30,135 nucleotides of DNA from SIG440 sp045591035 (GTDB lineage Bacteria; Bacillota; Clostridia; Monoglobales; Monoglobaceae): the NCBI GenBank assembly GCA_045591035.1, contig JAZNSG010000049.1, forward strand, positions 1-30,135, written 5' to 3'. Under the pieces are notes generated by a model. That model was given only the letters and a program-made list of their open reading frames with translations, searched no databases and was not told the origin of the DNA. The position numbers and the translations under genes were made by a program. Shown one piece after another: positions 16,757 to 23,078 of the stretch; the stretch's first letter is position 1; every line of letters begins with the position of its first letter.

Positions 16757-18394
16757 ATGAAAAAGTATATTCCTGTTTTGGTTTGCATTGTTTTTTTGAT
16801 GTTTGGAATGATTGCGGTGGCTGAGGATGTATATGACGAGAGTGAAATTAAGAATGACGTCATTTATGAAATTGAGTATGAAAAAGAGTTTTTGCTAACG
16901 AAAAATGGTGAAATAATACCTGACGGTGTTGAGACTGTTTATGATAATGACTCGAGAAAGTTGGTTGGGTACAAAGTGACGGCTATGTCCCCTGACAAGT
17001 CTGAAACAAAGGTGCAAATCAATCTTTTTGTGTTGATATCCCGTATAACTATGGGTAGGACCTCGGGAGAAATTCCGATGCTCACAATAGAGACAAATAT
17101 GGGTACATATTCTGTTGATGGAGAGTTTTTGAAAAAGCTTGCGGACAGTTGGAATAATGAAAAGGTTTATTTTAAAGCAGAGATTTTTGATGAAATACAG
17201 AATGCTTCTGTAAAAGAGCTGATGGTGGATGCGAAAAGGGAGATAAAATACTCTTTCTCAAATTTTACCGGCGAGGAATTTGAAATTGAAAAGGATGTTC
17301 ACATAGAGTTGCCTTATACCTCTGAACTCACCACGGTTAAAGTGTATGATGTCCGTGATATGACGGTTGTTGATATAAATGCGGACTATGATGGTGAAAA
17401 GCTGTCATTTCAGGGGAAATCCAAGGGTGATTTACTTGTTTCGGAAGAAAAGGTTATGAAAATCATAGGAAGAACCTTGAATTTGCAAGGTACAATATCT
17501 ATGATTTTTTATGGAGATTTTGAAGGTATTGATGTGAGTACTGTTCGTATGTTGTTCTGGGACAAGCCGCAAAGCAGTTATGTTGTTCAGACGGCAGAAC
17601 GAATTGTTGAGTGCAGCGGAAAGGATAAAAACGGGTACAGATTTGAATATAAGAATATTGCTTCAAAGGATATGAGCAAACAAATTTATGCTCGGCTTAT
17701 GGCGACTGATTTAAACGGAGAGGTTCGATATGGTAATGTTCCGAGTGAACCATACAGTGTTATGGCTTATGCAAAAAATATGCGAAAGAACAGCACCCTG
17801 AAACCTTTGCTTGTGAAAATGCTGAACTATGGTACTGCGGCGCAGGAATATTTTGGTTCCGATAATGAACCCGCCAATTCGATTTTGTCGGCAGGGGACA
17901 GAGTAACCAACAATACAAAGATATACAAAAGTGGGGCCTTGACAATTAAGGAAAATAACGGTGAAAAATCCTCAGCTGTAATTTCTGGAAAGACCATCTC
18001 TCTCGAAGGTGATATATCCATAAATTATTATACTTATTTTCCTAAATCTGTGGAAGAATCAGGAATGCTTTTCTGGGATGCTTACAGTTATCAAAAGAAC
18101 TCAGAACACGTTTTAGGCACTGAAAGCCGAAAGGTGACGGACTATGAAACAAGCGGTGAGTATAGGATTTACTCTTATGAAAATATTGTTTCAAAACAAA
18201 TGACAAGTCCTGTATATGCAAGAACCTACACCAAGGAAAACGGCGAGTATAAATACGGAGACATCGAAAAATACAGTGTCAGTGATTATGTGGCAAATCA
18301 GTTGCAAAAGACCACAGACCAAAAACTCATCAATCTTCTTCGTTGCCTTATGCTGTATGGCGAAGAGGCGGACAGATATTTTAATAACAGATAA
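16757..18394 (+). CDS. Secreted protein with two copies of a C-terminal module; function unknown
   Basis: I do not recognise an enzyme here. The 545-residue product starts with a signal peptide (KKY, then a hydrophobic stretch ending in AVA before EDVY, residues 1-23) and has no later membrane segment or wall-sorting signal. Residues 24-230 are unique and beta-rich. Residues about 235-375 and 407-545 are diverged copies of one module: TL-L-G-IS, MLFWD, YR--YENI-SK-M, IYAR/VYAR, YG followed by YSV--Y, and ending LL--ML-YG--A--YF. Similar modules occur, to my knowledge, in large surface proteins of gut Clostridia. It starts 15 bases after thiN with a GAGG site, so it is probably co-transcribed with the cluster. 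The palindrome at 18398 ends the transcript. Confidence 0.85.
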   Translation: MKKYIPVLVCIVFLMFGMIAVAEDVYDESEIKNDVIYEIEYEKEFLLTKNGEIIPDGVETVYDNDSRKLVGYKVTAMSPDKSETKVQINLFVLISRITMGRTSGEIPMLTIETNMGTYSVDGEFLKKLADSWNNEKVYFKAEIFDEIQNASVKELMVDAKREIKYSFSNFTGEEFEIEKDVHIELPYTSELTTVKVYDVRDMTVVDINADYDGEKLSFQGKSKGDLLVSEEKVMKIIGRTLNLQGTISMIFYGDFEGIDVSTVRMLFWDKPQSSYVVQTAERIVECSGKDKNGYRFEYKNIASKDMSKQIYARLMATDLNGEVRYGNVPSEPYSVMAYAKNMRKNSTLKPLLVKMLNYGTAAQEYFGSDNEPANSILSAGDRVTNNTKIYKSGALTIKENNGEKSSAVISGKTISLEGDISINYYTYFPKSVEESGMLFWDAYSYQKNSEHVLGTESRKVTDYETSGEYRIYSYENIVSKQMTSPVYARTYTKENGEYKYGDIEKYSVSDYVANQLQKTTDQKLINLLRCLMLYGEEADRYFNNR

Positions 18395-18397
18395 CAA

Positions 18398-18430
18398 AAC
18401 TCGGGCTGAATATTCAGCCCGAGTTGTTTA
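18398..18430. terminator. Bidirectional terminator between the secreted-protein gene and the SpoIVFB-like gene
   Basis: Bases 18398-18425 form a perfect 28-base palindrome (AACTCGGGCTGAAT and its complement), with T-rich sequence to the right and A-rich sequence to the left. It sits between convergent stops at 18394 and 18428. Confidence 0.8.
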
Positions 18431-19312
18431 TATATCAGAAAATTTAAGACGAGAACCATATTCTCCCAATGAAGTTATAATTTCGGTTTCTGTTAATGTT
18501 TTTATTATGCGGTTATCATCGTCAACAACAAAAATTACATAATATCTGTCATAGCTTATGTTTTTAAGGATGACAGAAGCAGATTTCGTTTTGGGAAAAC
18601 AAAGACACTTTATTTTAGGAGACGTATCATAGTGCAACTTTCTTTCGCTGTCCAGAAATTCGCGCATGGCAACAGCTGAAAGGGTGCGCTGGGATGAACA
18701 CAGACTTTGAAGAAGAAACGCAGAAATAAGTATGAGAGAAAAATTAAAATCACATGTAAAAAATACAGCGATTGCGATGCCTAAAAGAGTTGCCACCAGA
18801 ACACGGCTTATACTGTAAGAGGTGTTGTAGGCTTTTATGATTCCGTATTTTGAAGTAAGGAGTGATTTCAAAAGTCGGCCACCGTCCAAAGGAAGGGCGG
18901 GGATAAGGTTTATGAGACAGAGCGCAAGGTTTATATCAGCCAGATACGAAAAGGGTTGGGCTGTATAATTTTTGCTTAAGTAGGCACAAATCCAGAACAT
19001 ACAAATACTGAAAAAAGGTCCTGAAAATGAAATCCAGAATTCTTTCTGCCAATTCCTTAAATACCCGGCGTCCAGCTGTGCCGAAATCCCAAAAGGATAA
19101 ATGCTCAGTTTTGATATTTTTACGGAAAGAAGTTTTGCGCAAAGAATATGCGCTGTTTCGTGGAGCAATGCGAAAAGATATGAATAAAGAAAAATTTCAA
19201 TATATCCCCCAAAGAAAGCGCAGATAAGCGTGGGAAGAAACCAAAAACTCACTGTTGTTCGTTTCCCGATTTTAATATCAAAGGTTTGGATTTTTTTCAA
19301 TTGATTGGTCAT
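18428..19312 (-). CDS. spoIVFB: M50 site-2 metalloprotease, SpoIVFB-like
   Basis: SpoIVFB cleaves pro-sigma-K inside the membrane around the forespore. The 294-residue product has the M50 zinc site HETAH (51-55), the third ligand region NLIPALPLDGGR with Asp143, and about six hydrophobic segments (roughly 20-50, 92-112, 123-141, 165-187, 188-205). After residue 210 comes a cytosolic tail whose second half (SASVILKNISYDRYYVIFVVDDD) looks like a single CBS-type half domain, as in SpoIVFB. Start: ATG at 19312, 7 bases after GAGGAG, overlapping the upstream gene by 35 bases. The spoIVFB name rests on this layout and on the upstream SpoIVFA-like partner; a general site-2 protease is the alternative. 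The sigma-K gene is not in the window. Confidence 0.85.
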   Translation of the reverse strand: MTNQLKKIQTFDIKIGKRTTVSFWFLPTLICAFFGGYIEIFLYSYLFALLHETAHILCAKLLSVKISKLSIYPFGISAQLDAGYLRNWQKEFWISFSGPFFSICMFWICAYLSKNYTAQPFSYLADINLALCLINLIPALPLDGGRLLKSLLTSKYGIIKAYNTSYSISRVLVATLLGIAIAVFFTCDFNFSLILISAFLLQSLCSSQRTLSAVAMREFLDSERKLHYDTSPKIKCLCFPKTKSASVILKNISYDRYYVIFVVDDDNRIIKTLTETEIITSLGEYGSRLKFSDI

Positions 19313-19586
19313 TGTTGGACTCCTCTTTTTCCTGGGATGAGTTAGCTGTGCCGAAGTCCAGTACTTTGCTCAGAAAGTTACGTGTTTCCGACAGGTCAAT
19401 CTTGTAACTCAATGCGGTTTTAATCAGTGATTTAAGATAGCTTGGCTTTTGTAAGGGTAAGATTGCTCCGAGGAAAAGCAAAATTGAAAGAAACAGCTGA
19501 ATCAATATTTTTTTGTGAGTCCTTGGCTTTTTCGCAGAGCTTTGGATTCTTTCCCGTCTGCCACGGTATTCTTGTCTTTTATCCAT
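19278..19586 (-). CDS. Short SpoIVFA-like membrane protein lacking the LytM/M23 domain
   Basis: The 102-residue product has a basic N-terminus (KRQEYRGRRERIQ), one transmembrane helix (about 26-46, ILIQLFLSILLFLGAILPL), a short amphipathic outer stretch (KSLIKTALSYKIDLSETRNFL) and an acidic, Asn/Ser-rich tail. In Bacillus, SpoIVFA has the same start (charged tail, one helix, short linker) but goes on into a degenerate LytM/M23 domain; here the reading frame ends before such a domain. The ATG at 19586 follows GGAAGGA by 8 bases, and the 3' end overlaps the protease gene by 35 bases, which couples the two. I infer that it anchors or restrains the SpoIVFB-like protease. Similarity to SpoIVFA is judged by layout, not alignment. 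Confidence 0.7.
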   Translation of the reverse strand: MDKRQEYRGRRERIQSSAKKPRTHKKILIQLFLSILLFLGAILPLQKPSYLKSLIKTALSYKIDLSETRNFLSKVLDFGTANSSQEKEESNNDQSIEKNPNL

Positions 19587-19610
19587 TATGTTTGTCCTTC
19601 CTTGTTTTAA

Positions 19611-19652
19611 AATATTGTATTTCTTAAAATGTATTCGTTAAAATACAATATT
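19611..19652. repeat. 12-bp inverted repeat in the divergent intergenic region
   Basis: AATATTGTATTT (19611-19622) and its exact complement AAATACAATATT (19641-19652) flank 18 bases that hold a further TGTATT (19630-19635). It lies directly upstream of the -35 box at 19657 and upstream of the SpoIVFA-like gene, where a regulator site would be expected. No T-run follows either arm, so it is not a typical terminator. Confidence 0.6.
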
Positions 19653-19656
19653 ATGC

Positions 19657-19685
19657 TTGAAACCCATGGGATTTTATTGTATAAT
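19657..19685 (+). promoter_or_regulatory. Sigma-A type promoter of the radical SAM operon
   Basis: TTGAAA (19657-19662), 17-base spacer ending in TG, TATAAT (19680-19685): a consensus-like extended -10 promoter, 33 bases before the ATG at 19719. Confidence 0.75.
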
Positions 19686-19718
19686 CAAAATATATAAATA
19701 TAATCTGAGGACAATTTT

Positions 19719-21569
19719 ATGAAACAATATGAAACAAAATTTGAAGCGTGTCTTAAGCGGGTTCAAAAACCTGCACGCTATATAGGAAACGAGTTTAACA
19801 GTGTTCACAAGGAGAATTTTTCTGACCTTGTGTCTTTTGCGTTTTGCTTCCCTGATGTGTATGAGGTAGGTATGTCACATCTGGGAATGAAAATTCTTTA
19901 TCATATGATGAATGATAGGGATGATACAGTTTGCGAACGCGTCTTTGCACCTTGGGTTGATATGGAGGAGGAACTTCGAAGAGAGAATATTCCCCTTCTT
20001 TCCCTTGAAAGTCATGAACCGGTAAAGAATTTTGATATAATAGGCTTTACTCTTCAGTATGAAATGAGCTATTCAAATGTGATAAATATGCTGGATTTGG
20101 CCGGAGTGCCTGTTAGACAATGCGAACGAGGCGATGACTTCCCCTTTGTTTGCGCCGGCGGTCCCTGTGCTTATAATGGCGAGCCCTTGGCTGATATAGT
20201 AGACTTTTTTGTTCTTGGTGAAGGGGAAGAGGTAAACAACGAAATTATCGACGCATATAAATTGTGGAAATCAGAGGGAATGAGCAAACTTGATTTCCTT
20301 GAAATGATTTCTAAAATAGAGGGTGTTTATGTTCCGTCGTTTTATGATGCAGAGTATTTTGAAGACGGAAGAATAAAGGCGGTTACCCCTAATCGCGAGG
20401 GAGTTCCGAAGAAAATCAGAAAACGAATAATAAAGAACCTTGATGAGACATATATGCTTGACAAAATGGTTGTACCGTTTATGGACATTGTTCATGACAG
20501 AATGACTCTTGAAATCTTTCGTGGTTGTATCCGCGGCTGCAGATTTTGTCAGGCGGGGTATCTTTATCGCCCTGTGCGTGAGCACGGAACTCAAAAGCTT
20601 CTTGATGTGGCTAAAAAAATGATTGACAACACGGGCTATGAAGAAATGTCGCTTTCGTCACTCAGCACAAGCGATTTTACCTGTCTGCATGAGTTGATTG
20701 ACGGACTTTTGGATTTGACAGTTGACAAAAGAATAAACCTTTCATTGCCATCCCTTCGTGTGGATAATTTTTCTATGGAGCTAATGGAAAAGGTGCAGAC
20801 CGTGAAAAAGAGCGGACTTACCTTTGCACCCGAGGCAGGAACTCAAAGACTTAGGAATGTAATTAACAAAAATGTTCTTGAAGAAGACCTTCTCAGGACT
20901 TCTAAGATTGCTTTTGAGGGCGGATACAACAGAATAAAGCTCTATTTTATGATTGGTCTCCCGACCGAGACAGAAGAAGATGTTGTCGGGATTGCAGAAC
21001 TTGCTCAAAAGGTAATCGATGTATTTTACTCAATTCCGAAAGAAGTGAGAAAGGGCAGACAGGTGACAGTTACGGTGAGCACTTCGTCTTTTGTGCCAAA
21101 GCCTTTTACTCCGTTTCAGTGGGAACCGCAAAATACAATTGATACACTTATTGAAAAACAAAAACTTATTAAAGAGAAAATAAAAACAAAAAACATTTCA
21201 TACAGTTGGCATCAAAGCCATGTTAGTTTTCTTGAGGCTGTTTTTGCAAAGGGTGACAGACGTCTCGGTAATGTGCTTATTGAAGCTCAGAAGCTTGGTT
21301 GTCGCTTTGATGGTTGGGACGAGCATTTTGATTATGAAAAGTGGCTGAAAGCCTTTGAAAATTGTGGGATTTCTCCTGAGTTTTATGCATACAGAAAGAT
21401 AGAACACGATGAAATCCTGCCTTGGGACCATATTGACATAGGCGTGAGAAAAGAGCATCTTATAAAGGAACATGACCTTGCATATAAAGAGTTAACGACA
21501 CCTTCTTGTCGAGAAAAATGTACAGGATGTGGGGCATCTAGCTTCGGGGGAGGTGTTTGCTTTGAGTAA
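19719..21569 (+). CDS. TIGR03960 family radical SAM protein
   Basis: The 616-residue product has an N-terminal cobalamin-binding-like domain (about 1-215, FCFPDVYEVGMSHLGMKIL... FVCAGGPCAYNGEPLADIVDFFVLGEGEE). A radical SAM barrel follows, with the cluster motif CIRGCRFC near 269-276 and FAPEAGTQRLRNVINK and RIKLYFMIGLPTET further on. The C-terminus has a cysteine group CREKCTGCG followed by a glycine-rich tail. The family is widespread in Clostridia but its reaction is not established. It always travels with the DUF2344 protein that follows, often next to rplU, so a role in RNA or ribosome modification is often guessed; that is inference. The next gene's TTG overlaps its last 8 bases. Confidence 0.9.
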   Translation: MKQYETKFEACLKRVQKPARYIGNEFNSVHKENFSDLVSFAFCFPDVYEVGMSHLGMKILYHMMNDRDDTVCERVFAPWVDMEEELRRENIPLLSLESHEPVKNFDIIGFTLQYEMSYSNVINMLDLAGVPVRQCERGDDFPFVCAGGPCAYNGEPLADIVDFFVLGEGEEVNNEIIDAYKLWKSEGMSKLDFLEMISKIEGVYVPSFYDAEYFEDGRIKAVTPNREGVPKKIRKRIIKNLDETYMLDKMVVPFMDIVHDRMTLEIFRGCIRGCRFCQAGYLYRPVREHGTQKLLDVAKKMIDNTGYEEMSLSSLSTSDFTCLHELIDGLLDLTVDKRINLSLPSLRVDNFSMELMEKVQTVKKSGLTFAPEAGTQRLRNVINKNVLEEDLLRTSKIAFEGGYNRIKLYFMIGLPTETEEDVVGIAELAQKVIDVFYSIPKEVRKGRQVTVTVSTSSFVPKPFTPFQWEPQNTIDTLIEKQKLIKEKIKTKNISYSWHQSHVSFLEAVFAKGDRRLGNVLIEAQKLGCRFDGWDEHFDYEKWLKAFENCGISPEFYAYRKIEHDEILPWDHIDIGVRKEHLIKEHDLAYKELTTPSCREKCTGCGASSFGGGVCFE

Positions 21570-22224
21570 AACAAGATTAAAATTCTCTAAAATGGGAATG
21601 GGAAAGTATATCTCTCATCTTGACCTTTTAAGAACATTTACCAGGGCTATTCAAAGGTCCGGTTTGCCGGTCAGATACAGCCAGGGCTTTAATCCCCATC
21701 AGCTCATCACTTTTTCACTGCCTTTGGCACTCGGTACTACCAGTGAAACGGAGTTTGTGGATATTGACTTTGAGGAGGGAACAGACCACAGACTTATAAT
21801 TGAAGCCTTGAACAGATGTCTGCCCCCTGATATAAAAATCCTTTCGGCATCAGAGCCGCAGATAAAAGCAAAGGACATAGTCTCGGCAAGTTATGTCGTG
21901 AAACTGGGACTTTGTGAGAGGGTGGATTCTTCAAAAATAAAGGACTTCTTTGCTCAAGAGAATATTCCCGTTGTTAAAAAGACAAAACGTGGAGAAAAAG
22001 AAGTGAATTTGAGAGAATTCATTTTTGACTGGGAAGAAGTAAGCCTTTGTGAGACTTCACTGGTTTTAAATGTAGTGTTGTCGGCAGGTGGCGAAAACAA
22101 CATAAAGCCTGATATTTTCGTTTTGAAACTGCGTGATTTTTTGGGAAGCGCAACAGATGAAAATTTTGATATTCACAGAACGGGGATATTTTGCTCTCAG
22201 GACGGAAGCTTGAAATTCAGCTAG
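21562..22224 (+). CDS. TIGR03936 family, radical SAM-linked DUF2344 protein
   Basis: The 220-residue product matches DUF2344: LKFSKMGMGKYISHLDLLR, RAIQRSGLPVRYSQGFNPH and SLPLALGTTSETEFVDIDF. The family is found fused to, or next to, TIGR03960 proteins and has no proven activity; it probably binds the same substrate. Start: TTG at 21562, 8 bases after a strong GGGGGAGG (21546-21553). An in-frame ATG at 21529 has only a weak site, adds 11 residues unlike the family, and would put the strong site inside the gene. In many Clostridia a ribonuclease G gene follows; here the rplU leader follows directly. Confidence 0.88.
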   Translation: MSKTRLKFSKMGMGKYISHLDLLRTFTRAIQRSGLPVRYSQGFNPHQLITFSLPLALGTTSETEFVDIDFEEGTDHRLIIEALNRCLPPDIKILSASEPQIKAKDIVSASYVVKLGLCERVDSSKIKDFFAQENIPVVKKTKRGEKEVNLREFIFDWEEVSLCETSLVLNVVLSAGGENNIKPDIFVLKLRDFLGSATDENFDIHRTGIFCSQDGSLKFS

Positions 22225-22255
22225 ATTATTCAATAAAGAATAGTTGAAAAAAGTG

Positions 22256-22284
22256 TTGACAAGGAATAAAAATTGTGGTATATT
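22256..22284 (+). promoter_or_regulatory. Strong sigma-A promoter of rplU-rpmA
   Basis: TTGACA (22256-22261), 17-base spacer, TATATT (22279-22284). Transcription should begin near 22291, leaving an 80-base leader before rplU. Confidence 0.8.
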
Positions 22285-22289
22285 ATTAC

Positions 22290-22370
22290 GGTAACCGCGC
22301 AAAAAGGGTTTGAAGTTCTTTTAAAGACACCTGACTTGGCGAGTCTTGGGTAATAGGAGGGATTACGAAT
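22290..22370 (+). promoter_or_regulatory. Structured 5' leader of rplU (L21-leader-like)
   Basis: After the promoter an 80-base leader contains a hairpin at 22329-22351: ACC and GACT pair with AGTC and GGGT around a TGGCG loop, with one bulged T on the left and two on the right. An upstream A/T-rich segment GAAGTTCTTTTAAAGAC could form a second weak stem. The AGGAGG ribosome site (22355-22360) follows the hairpin at once. Firmicute rplU transcripts carry a known L21 leader thought to bind L21 for autogenous control; assignment here is by position and a foldable hairpin, not by covariance. Confidence 0.5.
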
Positions 22371-22682
22371 ATGTACGCAATTATTGAAACAGGCGGCAAA
22401 CAGTACAAGGTTTCTGAAGGCGATGTTATCTTCGTTGAGAAGCTTGATGTTGAAGCCGGTGCAACCGTTACAATCGACAAGGTTTTGGTTGTAGCAAATG
22501 GCGAAGAAGTGTCAGTTGGTGCTCCTTATGTTGAGGGTGCTACGGTTTCTGCTTCTGCAGTTAAAAACGGTAAAGAGAAAAAGATTATCGTTTACAAGTA
22601 CAAGGCTAAGAAGGGCTACCACAAAAAGCAGGGTCACAGACAGCCTTATACAAAGCTTGAAATTCAGAAAATCAACGCATAA
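22371..22682 (+). CDS. rplU: 50S ribosomal protein L21
   Basis: L21 binds 23S rRNA and is needed for L20 binding and 50S assembly. The 103-residue product begins MYAIIETGGKQYKVSEGD, has the central beta barrel (GATVTIDKVLVVANGEEVSVGAP) and the basic KYKAKKGYHKKQGHRQPYTKL segment typical of the family. AGGAGG lies 10 bases before the ATG. Codon choice is clearly biased, as expected for a highly expressed gene. rpmA follows after 44 bases with no ysxB/prp gene in between. Confidence 0.97.
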   Translation: MYAIIETGGKQYKVSEGDVIFVEKLDVEAGATVTIDKVLVVANGEEVSVGAPYVEGATVSASAVKNGKEKKIIVYKYKAKKGYHKKQGHRQPYTKLEIQKINA

Positions 22683-22726
22683 TTTTGGATTTTCATATTG
22701 ATTTTATTCTAAGAGAGATGAATATA

Positions 22727-22987
22727 ATGGCTCATAAGAAGGGTGTCGGCAGTACTAAAAACGGCAGAGATTCTGAGTCCAAACGCTTAGGCGCCAAGAA
22801 GGGTGACGGTCAGCACGTTCTGGCAGGTAACATCTTGGTTAGACAGCGCGGAACAAAAATTTATCCCGGAATCAACGTAGGCAAGGGTAGCGATGATACA
22901 TTGTTTGCTTTGGTTAACGGTCAGGTTAAGTTCGAACGCAAAGGTAAGGATAAGAAGCAGGTTTCTGTTTACGAAATCGCTCAATAG
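22727..22987 (+). CDS. rpmA: 50S ribosomal protein L27
   Basis: L27 reaches the peptidyl-transferase centre with its N-terminal tail. From ATG at 22727 the 86-residue product starts MAHKKGVGSTKNGRDSESKRLG, with GQHVLAGNILVRQRGTKIYPG and VNGQVKFERKGKDKKQVSVY following. A GAGAG site lies about 9 bases upstream. In many Firmicutes L27 begins with a short extension ending in a phenylalanine-rich cleavage motif, removed by Prp; none is present here. Longer in-frame starts (22685, 22718) would add a segment without that motif. Confidence 0.96.
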   Translation: MAHKKGVGSTKNGRDSESKRLGAKKGDGQHVLAGNILVRQRGTKIYPGINVGKGSDDTLFALVNGQVKFERKGKDKKQVSVYEIAQ

Positions 22988-23006
22988 TATAAAGCCGAAT
23001 AAAAAC

Positions 23007-23042
23007 AGTGCACGCAATATTTTAGTTGCGTGCACTTTATTC
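23007..23042 (+). terminator. Intrinsic terminator after rpmA
   Basis: AGTGCACGCAA (23007-23017) pairs exactly with TTGCGTGCACT (23026-23036) over an 8-base loop, followed by TTATTCT. The U-run is imperfect, so partial read-through into obg is likely. Confidence 0.75.
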
Positions 23043-23078
23043 TATGTTTGTTTAGCTTCAAAAGAAGGGAGCGAAAAT

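Noticed and set aside
16742..18427. spoVM or rpmB expected after thiN
   Set aside because: I looked for the short SpoVM peptide pattern (KFYTIKLPKFLGG-like) and for L28 after thiN and found neither; this only says they are not in this window.
19600..19660. Sigma-E promoter for the SpoIVFA-like gene
   Set aside because: AATACATT and AATACAAT on the minus strand resemble the -10 box, but no -35 lies at the right distance, so I report only the inverted repeat.
21529..21561. Upstream ATG for the DUF2344 gene
   Set aside because: Weak ribosome site and extra residues; the TTG at 21562 follows GGGGGAGG at ideal spacing.
22893..23078. Longer obg reading frame starting inside rpmA
   Set aside because: It overlaps rpmA and the hairpin terminator; the MFKDTSKIFIQAGKGG start at 23079 has a good ribosome site and matches the family.
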